Source of the DNA: Planctomycetota bacterium
GTDB lineage: Bacteria > Planctomycetota > UBA1135 > JACQFD01
Assembly: GCA_016200225.1 (NCBI GenBank)
Contig: JACQFD010000038.1
Span: forward strand, 1 to 64,000
Length of the DNA: 64,000 nt
Direction of reading: 5' to 3'
Position numbers and translations under genes: made by a program
The notes under the pieces: generated by a model
Databases searched by the model: none
Told to the model about the DNA's origin: nothing
Seen by the model: the letters and a program-made list of their open reading frames with translations, nothing else
Shown here: in pieces, positions 34,856 to 44,640 of the stretch
How positions within the stretch are numbered: position 1 is the stretch's first letter
Layout of the letters: every line of letters starts with the position of its first letter

Positions 34856-37678
34856 ATGCTGTCAAAACGGTCGCACTTGATTTTACCTATCCAAATTTTA
34901 ATCGCCGCGATCGCACTGACAACGGCCGCGCTCGCACCGCCGGTTTCCGCCCAGTCGGACCCCGTTCTTCGAAATGCAACCAAACTCGGCGCGTCGTGGC
35001 AGGCCCGATTCGATGATACAAATAACGGATTTGTACAAGGATTCACGGCGGGCGGCGGGTCGGAGTCGACGTGGCTTCCCGTTTCGATTCCAACGGCGCT
35101 CGAACGGTTACAACCATTCGCCGGCCGGAACGGCACGTTCTGGCTTCGCACAAAATTAACGATACCGGCGCTACCGGATCCGGATCATCGTTTAAGATTA
35201 CAATTCGCGCGGGTCGTCGAGTCCTGCAAAGTATTTTGCAACGGAACGGAAGTCGGCGCGCACGACTGCGGCGACACTCCGTTTTTTGTAGATATCACCG
35301 CCGCCGCGGTGCCGGGAGAGAATCTAATCGTCGTTCAATTGGATGATACATTTGTCGGAATGCCCCCGGAGATGCTTCCCTGGGGCGGCATCTGCGGCGA
35401 CGTGGAATTGCAAACTGTATCGTTTGCGACCGTCGAAGACATAACCGTTCGCCGCGCCGCCGAAAGCGGATCCGGCGCCGTCGAGATCTCCGCCCATTGT
35501 GAAAACAGCGGGATCACGGACGACGAGTTTCAATTAAAATTCGAAATCGCCGCGCAGGGAAATTTAAAGATTCTCGCCTCCGCCTCGATGGACTTTACAA
35601 TTCCAGCCGGAAAAACGGCGGTTCCGAAAGCGCTGCTCAACGTGCCCGGACTCGAATTATGGAGCCTCGAAAAACCCGCGTTATATCAAGTGTCCGCGCG
35701 TCTGTTGAAGAACGGCGTTCCGTTCGATGCGCAGTCGCGGACGACCGGATTTCGCGATATTAAGATTTCCGCCGCCCGAATCACGATCAACGGCTCCGCC
35801 GTTCGCATCCGCGGCGTCTCGGATTATGGTTATGAAGCCGAATCGTTACTCACGCCTTCCAAACTCTTCGAGCCCGAGCGGAAAATTAAATTATTAAAAG
35901 AAGCCGGATTCAACGCGATCATGGCGCGAGGACGTCAGCCGCTTCGCGAACTCGTCGACGCCGCCAACGCGCAGGGAATGCTTATATTCGAATTTCCCGC
36001 GCTCCGAAAAATCGACGTAAAATGGCGGCCGGCGCTTTTCGGGCCCCTCGGGATGATGCCGGTGCCAACGATGGATTTTGTGAATATCGGCGACGCGACG
36101 CTTCAGATTCTCGAACGACAAATCCGGCGCGACGCCGACGATCCGTCGGTCGTCTGGTTCGGATTCCCGGATGTAACAAAAAAGACGGCGCGGCGCGCGC
36201 ACGAACTCGCGCCGGGCTGCATCGTTTCGCGCGACGCGGTTGCATCCGGCAAAAATTATTACTACAATCCCGGCGCCGGCGCCGCCGAGTATTATTTACG
36301 ATCGAACCTCGCGTTGGAGTGTCCCTTTGGCGAGGCCGGGCGCAATCGATTGTTAGGATTCGGCGATCGTGATGAACTCGCATTCGCGACGATTTCCGCC
36401 GGTTTCGGCACGAGCGATCTCACGCGCGCGATCAACGGACTCGGAGGCGACGAATGGCGCGAGGAGTCGCGCGTTTATGCGCCGTGGCTCGAGAAACTAA
36501 ATATTTCGCTCGGCGGCGAATTGTTAAAGAAAGCTTTCCCGTCGTTCAATGTTTATGTCGAACAAATGCAATCCGCGCACGCGACGTGGATCCGGCACGC
36601 CGTCGAGGCTGCGCGTAGTAATGTCAAACTCGGCATTCTCGAAGTCGCATATCTGATCGACAGTCCCGCGGCATTCGGCGAAGGTCTTTTTGATACATTG
36701 GGGCGCCCGAAGAAGGAATATGTTGAATGCGCGCGCGCCAACGTCGCGCGGCGATGCGTGGCGATGCCGCGGCGCTACTCCGGCGAGGTTCCGCGCCTTG
36801 GGTCCTATGCGGAGGGTTATTTGATAGATTGTGCGGAAATTAGCGATACGAAGGAGCCGCCGCCGTTCATTATTGTAGTAGAAACGGCGCGGCCCGACAA
36901 ACTGAACGGCGAAACGCAGCTTCGCGTCAGCTCGACGTGGGCTTCAATCAAGTTTTTCGAGATCTCCTGCAACGGCGGCGAAGGACTTTATACAATAAAC
37001 CCCGTTTATACAGAACTCAAGAGTCCGCAGATCGAAACCGAGTACATTCTCGGCGTCCGAATCCCGAATTCGATTTTTGGTAATAAAGTGCAGAATGTAA
37101 CGATGGCGCCGCACATCGCATTTCTCGGCTCCACGGAAAGCATTGCAAACGAAGACCGATTTTTACAAATCATCGACGCGCTCGAGATTGCCCGCGATGG
37201 AGGAACGGTTGTCGTCGCGAATGCCCTGACGCCGGGCGATCCATTGGTAAATTTACAAATATTCGAGGGACTTTCCGTCGCCGCGTGCGCGGATGCGGCC
37301 CACGTGGCCCTCGACGAGCGCCCCTTCGGCGGAATCGCCCCCAAGGGCGTCGTTCGCGAGCCGATGAACGAGGCGTTGCCGCGTTATTGTATGAATTCGG
37401 TCCCAAAAGGCGCGGACATCTTCGGGGTTTCGATCGATCGCAACGGCGCCGTGCTTGGCGCCGATATGATTCAAATTCCGTTCGGCAAAGGCGCCGTAAT
37501 TCTTACAACATATCCGCTTGCCGAAAGATTCCTCGACGATCCCGCGTCGCGAAAAATATTATCAAATATCGGCGACATCGCGGCGGCGCTGCCGGCTCCG
37601 AAGGGCGACGTCGGCGGCGATGCAAAGGATCGGGCGCAGTGGCTCGCGCGGTTCCGCGCATTAACAAAAAAACCCTGA
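34856..37678 (+). CDS. Exported GH2-like protein, catalytic acid/base apparently missing
   Basis: The 940-residue product has a signal peptide (cleavage near PPVSAQ, residue 33). The order matches GH2: a jelly-roll sugar-binding domain (about 40-190, with TFWLRTKLTIP and LQFARVVESCKVFCNGTEVG), an immunoglobulin-like domain (to about 300, with LWSLEKPALYQV), then a barrel beginning AARITINGSAVRIRGVSDYG and KIKLLKEAGFNAIMARGRQPL. At the place where active GH2 enzymes read SxxxWSxGNE, this protein reads SVVWFGFPDV (431-440), so the acid/base Glu is absent. The last 300 residues are not recognised. It may be a binding protein or use another mechanism. The start is the ATG at 34856, which opens the signal peptide. 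Confidence 0.72.
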   Translation: MLSKRSHLILPIQILIAAIALTTAALAPPVSAQSDPVLRNATKLGASWQARFDDTNNGFVQGFTAGGGSESTWLPVSIPTALERLQPFAGRNGTFWLRTKLTIPALPDPDHRLRLQFARVVESCKVFCNGTEVGAHDCGDTPFFVDITAAAVPGENLIVVQLDDTFVGMPPEMLPWGGICGDVELQTVSFATVEDITVRRAAESGSGAVEISAHCENSGITDDEFQLKFEIAAQGNLKILASASMDFTIPAGKTAVPKALLNVPGLELWSLEKPALYQVSARLLKNGVPFDAQSRTTGFRDIKISAARITINGSAVRIRGVSDYGYEAESLLTPSKLFEPERKIKLLKEAGFNAIMARGRQPLRELVDAANAQGMLIFEFPALRKIDVKWRPALFGPLGMMPVPTMDFVNIGDATLQILERQIRRDADDPSVVWFGFPDVTKKTARRAHELAPGCIVSRDAVASGKNYYYNPGAGAAEYYLRSNLALECPFGEAGRNRLLGFGDRDELAFATISAGFGTSDLTRAINGLGGDEWREESRVYAPWLEKLNISLGGELLKKAFPSFNVYVEQMQSAHATWIRHAVEAARSNVKLGILEVAYLIDSPAAFGEGLFDTLGRPKKEYVECARANVARRCVAMPRRYSGEVPRLGSYAEGYLIDCAEISDTKEPPPFIIVVETARPDKLNGETQLRVSSTWASIKFFEISCNGGEGLYTINPVYTELKSPQIETEYILGVRIPNSIFGNKVQNVTMAPHIAFLGSTESIANEDRFLQIIDALEIARDGGTVVVANALTPGDPLVNLQIFEGLSVAACADAAHVALDERPFGGIAPKGVVREPMNEALPRYCMNSVPKGADIFGVSIDRNGAVLGADMIQIPFGKGAVILTTYPLAERFLDDPASRKILSNIGDIAAALPAPKGDVGGDAKDRAQWLARFRALTKKP

Positions 37679-37697
37679 GCATCGGCCATCGGACCGA

Positions 37698-38834
37698 ATG
37701 AATTCCAACGAACAACCGCCGATCGACGGCGCAGCGGGACTCTCGCTGCTGCGCAGGCTCGCGATTTGGGCGATTTTCGCGGGCGTCCTCTATTTGTTAC
37801 GAGGGTTTTTTCTTTTGATCTTGATGACATTTGTCATCGGATACACGGCCGAGCATTTTGTGGCATTTCTCCAAGGGCGCGTTCGAAAAGTCGCGCGCCC
37901 GCTTTTGGTAATATTGGTTTTTTCCGCGTCGATCGCGGCGATCGTCGGGCTCGGATATGTCATGATCCCGGCGATCGAATCGGAAGTGTCGCACGTCAAA
38001 GCCAAATTTCCCGAGTATCGCGATCAGATAGCTTCCAAATATAAGGAATTGGAGCAATCGTGGCCGGGAATTTCCGATCCCGTGGCCCGCGCCATCGGCC
38101 GCGCCGACATCCTGCGTCGACAATTCTTCGGCGAAAGCGCGGAGTCGCTTCCCGCGGCGGGCGCAAGCGGACCCGCGGATTCGGGAATGGACTTCGCGGC
38201 CGCGACGGATTTGTTATTATCGTCGGTTCGGGCCGCGATTTCCGCAATATTTACATTCTTGCTCGCGTGGCTGTTCGCATTCTTGATCGTTCTCGATTTG
38301 GGAACGATTCGCGCGGAGATCGAACGCTTACAATCGTCGCGCGTCGGATGGCTTTATCGCGAAGTCCGCGCGAGCGTCGTCGAATTCGCCGCGTCGGTGG
38401 GCTGGTTTCTCGAAGCTCAAATTGCAATTTCGGCCGTGAATACAATAGTAACAATCGCGGGATTGTGGATTCTCGGCCTGCCTTCGCTGCCGTTGTTGGG
38501 CGTTATCTTATTCTTCTGCGGACTCGTCCCCGTTTTGGGCGCGCTCGTGCCGCTCGTCCCCATTTGTTTTATTGCATTTGCCGAGGGCGGCGCGCCGTTA
38601 TTCATTAAATGCCTCGTTTTTGTGGGAATCGAGCGCGCGCTCGTCGGTTATGCCGTCGAACCCCGGATATTCGGCCGGCGTTTTCATATGAATTCCGTGT
38701 TTGTCCTCGTCATCCTGCTCGTCGGCTACAAACTCGCGGCGATCTGGGGCATCGTCCTCGGACTTCCGGTCGCCTACACGGCCTTGCGCGCGAGCGACAA
38801 CGGCGCCCCCGCGCCGGGGCGGCGCAACGCATGA
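37698..38834 (+). CDS. AI-2E-family transporter (PerM/YdiK type)
   Basis: The 378-residue product is an integral membrane protein of the AI-2E exporter family, with about seven helices and the typical long middle loop (about 110-180). The C-terminal conserved block is VLFFCGLVPVLGALVPLVPICFIAFAEGG followed by VGYAVEPRIFGRRFHMNSVFVLVILLVGYKLAAIWGIVLGLPVAY, close to the family signature (EP.i.G......p..v......g...G..G..lavPl). Members exported AI-2 in E. coli TqsA and act as Na+/H+ antiporters in halophiles; the substrate here is open. It is 19 bp after the GH2-like gene. Confidence 0.88.
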   Translation: MNSNEQPPIDGAAGLSLLRRLAIWAIFAGVLYLLRGFFLLILMTFVIGYTAEHFVAFLQGRVRKVARPLLVILVFSASIAAIVGLGYVMIPAIESEVSHVKAKFPEYRDQIASKYKELEQSWPGISDPVARAIGRADILRRQFFGESAESLPAAGASGPADSGMDFAAATDLLLSSVRAAISAIFTFLLAWLFAFLIVLDLGTIRAEIERLQSSRVGWLYREVRASVVEFAASVGWFLEAQIAISAVNTIVTIAGLWILGLPSLPLLGVILFFCGLVPVLGALVPLVPICFIAFAEGGAPLFIKCLVFVGIERALVGYAVEPRIFGRRFHMNSVFVLVILLVGYKLAAIWGIVLGLPVAYTALRASDNGAPAPGRRNA

Positions 38835-38883
38835 TTGTTTATATTCGATTTATTCTAAATATTAACTATTATAAATATTAACA

Positions 38884-40110
38884 ATGAACGATAACTATCA
38901 ACCCCAGCCTTCCGACCGATTTTCCTTCGGCCTCTGGACCGTCGGGAATCCGGGCCGCGATCCGTTCGGCGACGCGGTTCGTCCTAAACTCGATCCGATT
39001 TCGCTCGTAAAATTGTTGGCGGAAGTCGGAGCGTGGGGCGTGTGCCTTCATGATAATGATCTCGTTCCGATCGACGCCCCCGCCCGCGACCGCGACCGGA
39101 TCGTTAAAGATTTCCGGCAGGCGTGCCGCGATCTCGGCCTCGTGGTGCCGATGGCCACCACCAATTTATTTACAGATCCCATATTTAAAGACGGCGCGTT
39201 TACGAGCAACGACGGACGCGTCCGCGCTTATGCATTGCAAAAAACGATGCGCGCGATCGATATCGGCGCGGAACTCGGCGCGAAGATTTATGTATTTTGG
39301 GGCGGCCGCGAGGGCACCGAAGTCGACGCATCGAAAGATCCGCGCACGGCGATCGAACGATTCCGGGAGTGCATCGATTATTTATGTTCTTATTGTATCG
39401 ATCAGGGTTATTCGTTAAAATTTGCGCTCGAAGCGAAGCCCAACGAACCGCGCGGCGATATTTTTCTTCCGACGACGGGGCACTGCCTCGCTTTTATTTC
39501 GACATTGCAACATCACGAAATGGTCGGCGTGAATCCCGAAGTCGCGCACGAACACATGGCGGGTTTGAATATGCATCACACCGTCGCGCAGGCGATCGCA
39601 ATGGGGAAACTGTTTCATGTCGATCTAAACGATCAAATTCCCGGCCGCTACGATCAGGATTTCCGCTTCGGATCCGCGAATCCAAAAACCGCGTTTTATT
39701 TAGTAAGATTGCTCGAGGAGTCGGGCTACGAGGGACCGCGACATTTCGATTCGCACGCGTACCGCACCGAAGATATGGACGGCGTCCGCGATTTCGCGCG
39801 CGGCAGCATGCGGACGTATTTGATATTAAAAGAAAAAGCCCGGCAGATGCGCGAGGATTCCGAGATTCAGGATTTGCTTTCTAGAATTAACAAGCACGGC
39901 GGCGACAACGCGCCGCTCATGAAGCGATATAGTAAAGATTCCGCGCGAAAAATCGGCGAGCTACAGATCGACCGCGCCGGACTCGGCGCCGCGGGGCTCG
40001 AATATGAAAGACTCGATCAATGCGTGAACGAATTGTTATTTGGCGTGCGCGACCGGGAGCGCGGGGCGTCCGCCAAACCGCCGGCAAGATCGCGCAATGG
40101 CCGCAAGTAA
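38884..40110 (+). CDS. xylA: Xylose isomerase
   Basis: XylA interconverts D-xylose and D-xylulose (and glucose/fructose) with two divalent metals. The 408-residue product shows the catalytic pair His56/Asp59 in VCLHDND, metal ligands in [28 protein letters not shown] and [17 protein letters not shown], and the C-terminal [12 protein letters not shown]. The compact length fits the class I (actinobacterial-type) enzyme. The upstream AT-rich leader has no Shine-Dalgarno. The last 14 nt overlap the next gene, so xylA heads an operon with dimethylargininase and a symporter, an unexpected partner set. Confidence 0.95.
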   Translation: MNDNYQPQPSDRFSFGLWTVGNPGRDPFGDAVRPKLDPISLVKLLAEVGAWGVCLHDNDLVPIDAPARDRDRIVKDFRQACRDLGLVVPMATTNLFTDPIFKDGAFTSNDGRVRAYALQKTMRAIDIGAELGAKIYVFWGGREGTEVDASKDPRTAIERFRECIDYLCSYCIDQGYSLKFALEAKPNEPRGDIFLPTTGHCLAFISTLQHHEMVGVNPEVAHEHMAGLNMHHTVAQAIAMGKLFHVDLNDQIPGRYDQDFRFGSANPKTAFYLVRLLEESGYEGPRHFDSHAYRTEDMDGVRDFARGSMRTYLILKEKARQMREDSEIQDLLSRINKHGGDNAPLMKRYSKDSARKIGELQIDRAGLGAAGLEYERLDQCVNELLFGVRDRERGASAKPPARSRNGRK

Positions 40111-40885
40111 CAAAAAGCCGCGCGCCGCGATCGTCCGCGGAATGCCGCATAGTTTCGAGCGTTGCATCGTTCGCGCGCAAAACCGGCCCGCGATCGATTG
40201 TACAAAAGCGCGCGAGCAACTCGGCGCTTATATTGTTACATTGAAATCGCTCGCTTCGGAAGTCCATATGGTGAGAATCGATCATGATCAACCCGACAGC
40301 GTATTTGTCGAAGACTGCGCCGTCGTGCTCCGTACGGTCGCGATCAGTTGCATGCCCGGGGCGCCGGAACGGCGCGGCGAACGCGAGCCCGTGGCGCACA
40401 TGATTTCGAAGTTTCGAACAATAATTAAAATGGAGCCGCCCGCGACGCTCGACGGCGGAGACGTGCTTTCGGCGGGGCAGATTATTTATGTTGGGGCGAG
40501 CCGGCGATCGAACGCCGCCGGAATCAAAGTGTTGTCCGACGCGGCGGCCGCCGAGGGAAAACGCGTCGTCGTCATTGAAATTCCGGACGGCACACTACAC
40601 TTAAAGAGCGTGATGACCGCGATCGATAACGAAACATTCATAGCAATGCCGGGCGCCGTCGAGGACGAAAAGATCAAACGAAAAGACATAATTTATATCG
40701 ATCCCAGCGAACCGCAGGGCGCCAACGTGCTCGCGATCGCCGGATCGGTCATCGTCTCCTCCGCGGCGCCGCGGCTCGTCGAAACGCTTGGAAAAAAGAA
40801 TATGAACGTAATCCCGCTCGACATTTCGGAATTCGAAAAAGCGGACGGCGGCGTCACCTGTCTTTCGGTAATTATAAATGATTGA
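40097..40885 (+). CDS. Dimethylargininase / arginine deiminase-like hydrolase
   Basis: The 262-residue product belongs to the guanidine-modifying (GME) superfamily of the DDAH type, which hydrolyses methylated arginine to citrulline and methylamine. Catalytic residues are visible: [10 protein letters not shown] opening the fold, [11 protein letters not shown] (Asp/Glu near 67-73), GTLHLKSVM with His168 and GGVTCLSV with Cys255. The start at 40097 (ATG) overlaps the end of xylA by 14 nt, indicating translational coupling; residues further upstream in the frame are Arg/Pro noise. Its 3' end overlaps the symporter gene by 8 nt. The natural substrate could also be another guanidine or amidino compound. 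Confidence 0.88.
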   Translation: MAASNKKPRAAIVRGMPHSFERCIVRAQNRPAIDCTKAREQLGAYIVTLKSLASEVHMVRIDHDQPDSVFVEDCAVVLRTVAISCMPGAPERRGEREPVAHMISKFRTIIKMEPPATLDGGDVLSAGQIIYVGASRRSNAAGIKVLSDAAAAEGKRVVVIEIPDGTLHLKSVMTAIDNETFIAMPGAVEDEKIKRKDIIYIDPSEPQGANVLAIAGSVIVSSAAPRLVETLGKKNMNVIPLDISEFEKADGGVTCLSVIIND

Positions 40886-42176
40886 GTCCAGAAAACCCTG
40901 GTACCGATCGAGTACATGTTATATATTCGCCGGACTCGCGCTCGGCATCGCGGCCGGCGGTTTTTTCCCGTTCCACGAGAGCACCGGCGAAAACCGGCAG
41001 ATTTATAATTGTTTCAACTTTCTTTCGGGGAGTTTCATCGCGCTCATCAAGAGCATCGTCATTCCGCTTATTGTAGCGACTGTGATTGTCGGCGTCGGCC
41101 AGGCGGGCGACATGAAAACGGTCGGGCGGATGGGCGGGAAAGCGCTACTTTATTTCGAAATCGTCACGACGATCGCGCTGTTCATCGGATTGTTTATTGT
41201 TAATTGGCTGCGCCCCGGCGACGGTCTTGTGTTGAAGGGCGACGCGCACCTCGGCCTCGCGAAACCCGGAACGGCGTGGGACGTCGCATTGCATACGTTT
41301 CCCAGCAATTTCTTCAAACATGCCGCCGAGGGCGACATTCTGCCGGTCGTCGTATTTGCAACATTGATCGGCATCGCCGCGATGAAGACCGGCGAGCGGG
41401 GCAAGCCGGTACTACAATTTTTCGACTCGCTCGCGCAGGTGATGTTCCGATACACGAATATCGTAATGCTGCTGACGCCGCTCGGAGTTTTCGGAGCGAT
41501 GGCGGCGAATGTAAGCAAAATGGCGGGCGGCGTCGAAGTCGGCGGATCGACGATCGACGGCTGGCCGGCCGTCGGATATTTATTAAAACAGTATTCGGTC
41601 CTCGTCGGAAGTCTTTATCTCGCGCTCGCGCTGCTTTTCTTATTTGTATTCATCCCAGTAATGTTAATTTGCGGCATTCGCGTCTGGCGATTTTTAAGAG
41701 CGGTCCGCGATCCCGCGCTCACGGCGTTTTCGACGGCGAGTTCGGAGGCCGCGCTGCCGACGCTGCTCGAGGAAATGATACGATTCGGCGTTCCGAAGCG
41801 CGTCGCGAGTTTCGTCATTCCGACGGGCTATTCTTTCAATCTCGACGGTTCGACGCTTTATTTAGTCATGGCTTCGATCGCCATCGCGCAGGCGGCGAAA
41901 ATCGAAATGTCGATTTCGCAACAACTGGCGATGATGTTGACGTTAATGCTGACGTCGAAGGGCGTCGCCGGCGTTCCGCGCGCGACGCTCGTGATCATTA
42001 TGGGAACATGCGCCAGTTTTAATCTTCCCGGCGAGGCGGGCGTCGCGATGCTGCTCGCCGTCGACAGTGTGATGGACATGGGACGCACGTGCGTCAACGT
42101 CGTCGGCAACGGCCTCGCGTCGGTCGTCGTTTCGAAGTGGGAGGGGAACTTCGGAACCGGCGACGGCGAAACGTAA
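40878..42176 (+). CDS. Dicarboxylate/amino acid:cation symporter (DAACS family)
   Basis: The 432-residue product is a secondary transporter of the GltP/DctA family with eight helices and two re-entrant hairpins. The signature motifs are present: LSGSFIALIKSIVIPLIVATVIVGVG, AFSTASSEAALPTLLEEM (HP1 serine-rich loop), IPTGYSFNLDGSTLYL, SKGVAGVPRATLVI (HP2) and DMGRTCVNVVGNGLAS in helix 8. The Arg in DMGRTCVN at the position that favours acidic or amino acid substrates suggests glutamate/aspartate or dicarboxylate. It is the last of three overlapping genes xylA-dimethylargininase-symporter, so amino acid uptake and guanidine hydrolysis may go together. Confidence 0.92.
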   Translation: MIESRKPWYRSSTCYIFAGLALGIAAGGFFPFHESTGENRQIYNCFNFLSGSFIALIKSIVIPLIVATVIVGVGQAGDMKTVGRMGGKALLYFEIVTTIALFIGLFIVNWLRPGDGLVLKGDAHLGLAKPGTAWDVALHTFPSNFFKHAAEGDILPVVVFATLIGIAAMKTGERGKPVLQFFDSLAQVMFRYTNIVMLLTPLGVFGAMAANVSKMAGGVEVGGSTIDGWPAVGYLLKQYSVLVGSLYLALALLFLFVFIPVMLICGIRVWRFLRAVRDPALTAFSTASSEAALPTLLEEMIRFGVPKRVASFVIPTGYSFNLDGSTLYLVMASIAIAQAAKIEMSISQQLAMMLTLMLTSKGVAGVPRATLVIIMGTCASFNLPGEAGVAMLLAVDSVMDMGRTCVNVVGNGLASVVVSKWEGNFGTGDGET

Positions 42177-42202
42177 TGATAGTTTCGGCCTGAATTCTAT
42201 TA

Positions 42203-43396
42203 TTAACGAATCACGCCGAGCTTTCTGCCGACTTTACTGAAAGCGGCGATCGCTTTGTCGAGGTGTTCGCGCTCGTGCGCCGCCGAAACCTGAACGCGAA
42301 TGCGAGCCTGGCCGCGCGGAACGACGGGAAAACTGAATCCGATCACATAGATCCCTTCATTTAATATTTCGCCCGCGAAATCGTTCGCTAATTTTGCGTC
42401 GCCGAGCATGATCGGCACGATCGGATGCACGCCCGGACGAATTGTAAATCCCGCGGCGGACATTTGTTCGCGGAAATAATGAGTATTCTTTTCCAGCCTG
42501 TCGCGAAGCGCGTTCGTGGACGATAACATCTCGATCACGCGAATCGCGGCGCCAACGATCGCGGGCGCGACCGTATTGGAAAATAAGTAAGGTCGCGATT
42601 TTTGCCGGAGCAATGCAACAATTTCCGCGCGCGCCGCCGCGTAACCGCCCTGCGATCCGCCAAGCGCTTTGCCGAGCGTGCCCGTGATCACGTCGACGCG
42701 CCCGAGGACGCCGCAGTGCTCGTGCGTGCCGCGCCCGGTCTTACCAATAAAACCGACGGCGTGCGAATCGTCGACCATGACCATCGCTTCATACTTATCC
42801 GCGAGATCGCAAATTCCCTTCAGATCCGCGATGTCGCCGTCCATCGAAAAAACGCCGTCGGTGGCGATCATGATTTTCTTCGATCCGGCGGCGCGCGCTT
42901 CGCGGAGGCACCGCTCCATGTCGGCGAGATCGCCCCGCTTCGGGCGGTATCGCGTCGCTTTGCAAAGCCGGATGCCGTCGATGATGGACGCGTGATTCAA
43001 TTCATCGCTAACGATCGCGTCGCCCTCGCCGAGGATGGTTTCGAATAATCCGCCGTTCGCGTCCCAACATGAAGAATAGAGAATTGTATCTTCGGTTCCA
43101 AGAAACGTCGAAATTGTCTGTTCGAGTTTTTTGTGAATATCCTGCGTTCCGCAGATGAACCGCACGCTCGCGAGTCCCAGTCCGCGGCTCGCAATCATAC
43201 TCTTCGCCGCTTCCATCAATTCGGCGTTGTTCGCCAGGCCCAGATAATTATTCGCGCAAAAATTGATTACTTCTCCCTTCGCGACGCGGATATTCGCGGC
43301 CTGCGCCGAGAGGAGAATGCGTTCCTCCTTCCACGTGCCCGCCTCGCGGATTTCGGCGAGAAGTTTTTGATAATCGGCCTGGACGTTTTTGAACAT
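42203..43396 (-). CDS. kbl: 2-amino-3-ketobutyrate CoA ligase (glycine C-acetyltransferase)
   Basis: Kbl splits 2-amino-3-ketobutyrate with CoA into glycine and acetyl-CoA, completing threonine catabolism. The 397-residue PLP enzyme shows FCANNYLGLANN, RFICGTQDIHKKLE, DDSHAVGFIGKTGRGTHEH and the Schiff-base lysine in GTLGKALGGSQGGY. It lies 46 bp after tdh on the same strand, the standard tdh-kbl order. The leader is A/T-rich with no Shine-Dalgarno. Confidence 0.96.
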   Translation of the reverse strand: MFKNVQADYQKLLAEIREAGTWKEERILLSAQAANIRVAKGEVINFCANNYLGLANNAELMEAAKSMIASRGLGLASVRFICGTQDIHKKLEQTISTFLGTEDTILYSSCWDANGGLFETILGEGDAIVSDELNHASIIDGIRLCKATRYRPKRGDLADMERCLREARAAGSKKIMIATDGVFSMDGDIADLKGICDLADKYEAMVMVDDSHAVGFIGKTGRGTHEHCGVLGRVDVITGTLGKALGGSQGGYAAARAEIVALLRQKSRPYLFSNTVAPAIVGAAIRVIEMLSSTNALRDRLEKNTHYFREQMSAAGFTIRPGVHPIVPIMLGDAKLANDFAGEILNEGIYVIGFSFPVVPRGQARIRVQVSAAHEREHLDKAIAAFSKVGRKLGVIR

Positions 43397-43442
43397 ATTA
43401 TTTAATTATTATTTCGAATTATGCTATATCAATCCCTGAAAA

Positions 43443-44537
43443 CTACGTCTTCGGCATGCCGTTTGGATATAATACAACTTTCATCGCCTCGCCGCGGTCG
43501 AATCGCTTGAGTCCGGTTTCGTAGTCTTCGAGCGCGCATTCGTCAGTGACGACAAAATCGACGTCGAGACCGGCGTTGAGCAGCGCGAGCATTTGATGCC
43601 ATGTATCGAAAATCCGGCGCCCGAAAATTCCCTGCATGTCGACGCCCTTGAAAACCACGTCGCGGTTGTAATTATTAATATTAACGTTCTTGGCCTTCGT
43701 CAGCCCGAGCAGCCGCATCGCCCCGCCCGGACGCAACATTTCGAGACCGTCGTTCACCGCGACTTCGGCGCCGCTGATTTCGAGCACCGCGTCGCAGCCG
43801 TCGCCGCCGGTCGAAGATTTAACAGTTTCGATCGCTTCCCGGCGGCCCGTTCCGCGAACGTCGAGGACGTGGATCGGCGTGCGGCGCGTCCCGCGATTCT
43901 GACATTGCTTCGCCCACGCGCGCGCGCGAGAGAGATTATGATCGTTAACATCTGTTATAAAGATCGCGCCGGCGCCGCAATGTTCCGCAACGGCCGCGGT
44001 CATCGCGCCGATCGGTCCGAATCCTAAGATTGCAACCGCGCGACCCGGAAGTTCCGTCGAAAGCGCCGTGTGCACGGCGTTGCCGAGCGCATCGAGAAAC
44101 GCGCCGATCTTCGGCGGGAGCGCGGCCGGCAGTTTTATAAGATTCGACGCCGGCAATACTAAATATTGTGCAAACGTGCCGTCCTGATGAATGCCGACAA
44201 CCTTATGATTCGCGCAAAGATGCGGTTTACCGTTCTTGCACGCGCCGCACCGGTTGCAGACGATGTGCATTTCGCAAGAAACGTAATCATTAACTTTCCA
44301 ATGCGTAACATTCTTGCCCAATTCTACAATTTCGCCGCAAAACTCGTGTCCCGGCGTGAACGGCGGCTTCAGCCCGTCGCGGATCGACTCGTCCCAATGC
44401 CACAAATGCCGATCGGTTCCGCAGATGCCGGCGGCCCTAACCTTAACGAGCACCTGGCCGTCGCCAGGCGCGGGCGTCGGAACGTCGTCGAGGACAAAGG
44501 AACCGTCGGTCGGCTTCGCGAGGCGAATGGCTTTCAT
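43443..44537 (-). CDS. tdh: L-threonine 3-dehydrogenase
   Basis: Tdh oxidises L-threonine to 2-amino-3-ketobutyrate with NAD+. The 364-residue product is a zinc medium-chain dehydrogenase: catalytic-zinc GICGTDRHLW and PGHEFCGEI, structural-zinc CNRCGACKNGKPHLC, the NAD-binding VAILGFGPIGAMTAAVAEHCGA and the C-terminal NRDVVFKGVDMQGIFGRRIFDTW typical of Tdh. The frame continues 139 codons upstream to 44954 but that part is antisense to the BrxC-like gene; the ATG at 44537 starts the family-conserved KAIRLAKP. No Shine-Dalgarno precedes it; the leader reads GACCTCC. Paired with kbl. Confidence 0.96.
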   Translation of the reverse strand: MKAIRLAKPTDGSFVLDDVPTPAPGDGQVLVKVRAAGICGTDRHLWHWDESIRDGLKPPFTPGHEFCGEIVELGKNVTHWKVNDYVSCEMHIVCNRCGACKNGKPHLCANHKVVGIHQDGTFAQYLVLPASNLIKLPAALPPKIGAFLDALGNAVHTALSTELPGRAVAILGFGPIGAMTAAVAEHCGAGAIFITDVNDHNLSRARAWAKQCQNRGTRRTPIHVLDVRGTGRREAIETVKSSTGGDGCDAVLEISGAEVAVNDGLEMLRPGGAMRLLGLTKAKNVNINNYNRDVVFKGVDMQGIFGRRIFDTWHQMLALLNAGLDVDFVVTDECALEDYETGLKRFDRGEAMKVVLYPNGMPKT

Positions 44538-44640
44538 GGAGGTCTGAAAACATACCCGGCGCGGGGGCTTCGAGCGACGGCGGAAGAGCGCGCGAATCGT
44601 GGAATCGCGGCGCGGGCGCTGTTTTGTTAGATTGCATCGG

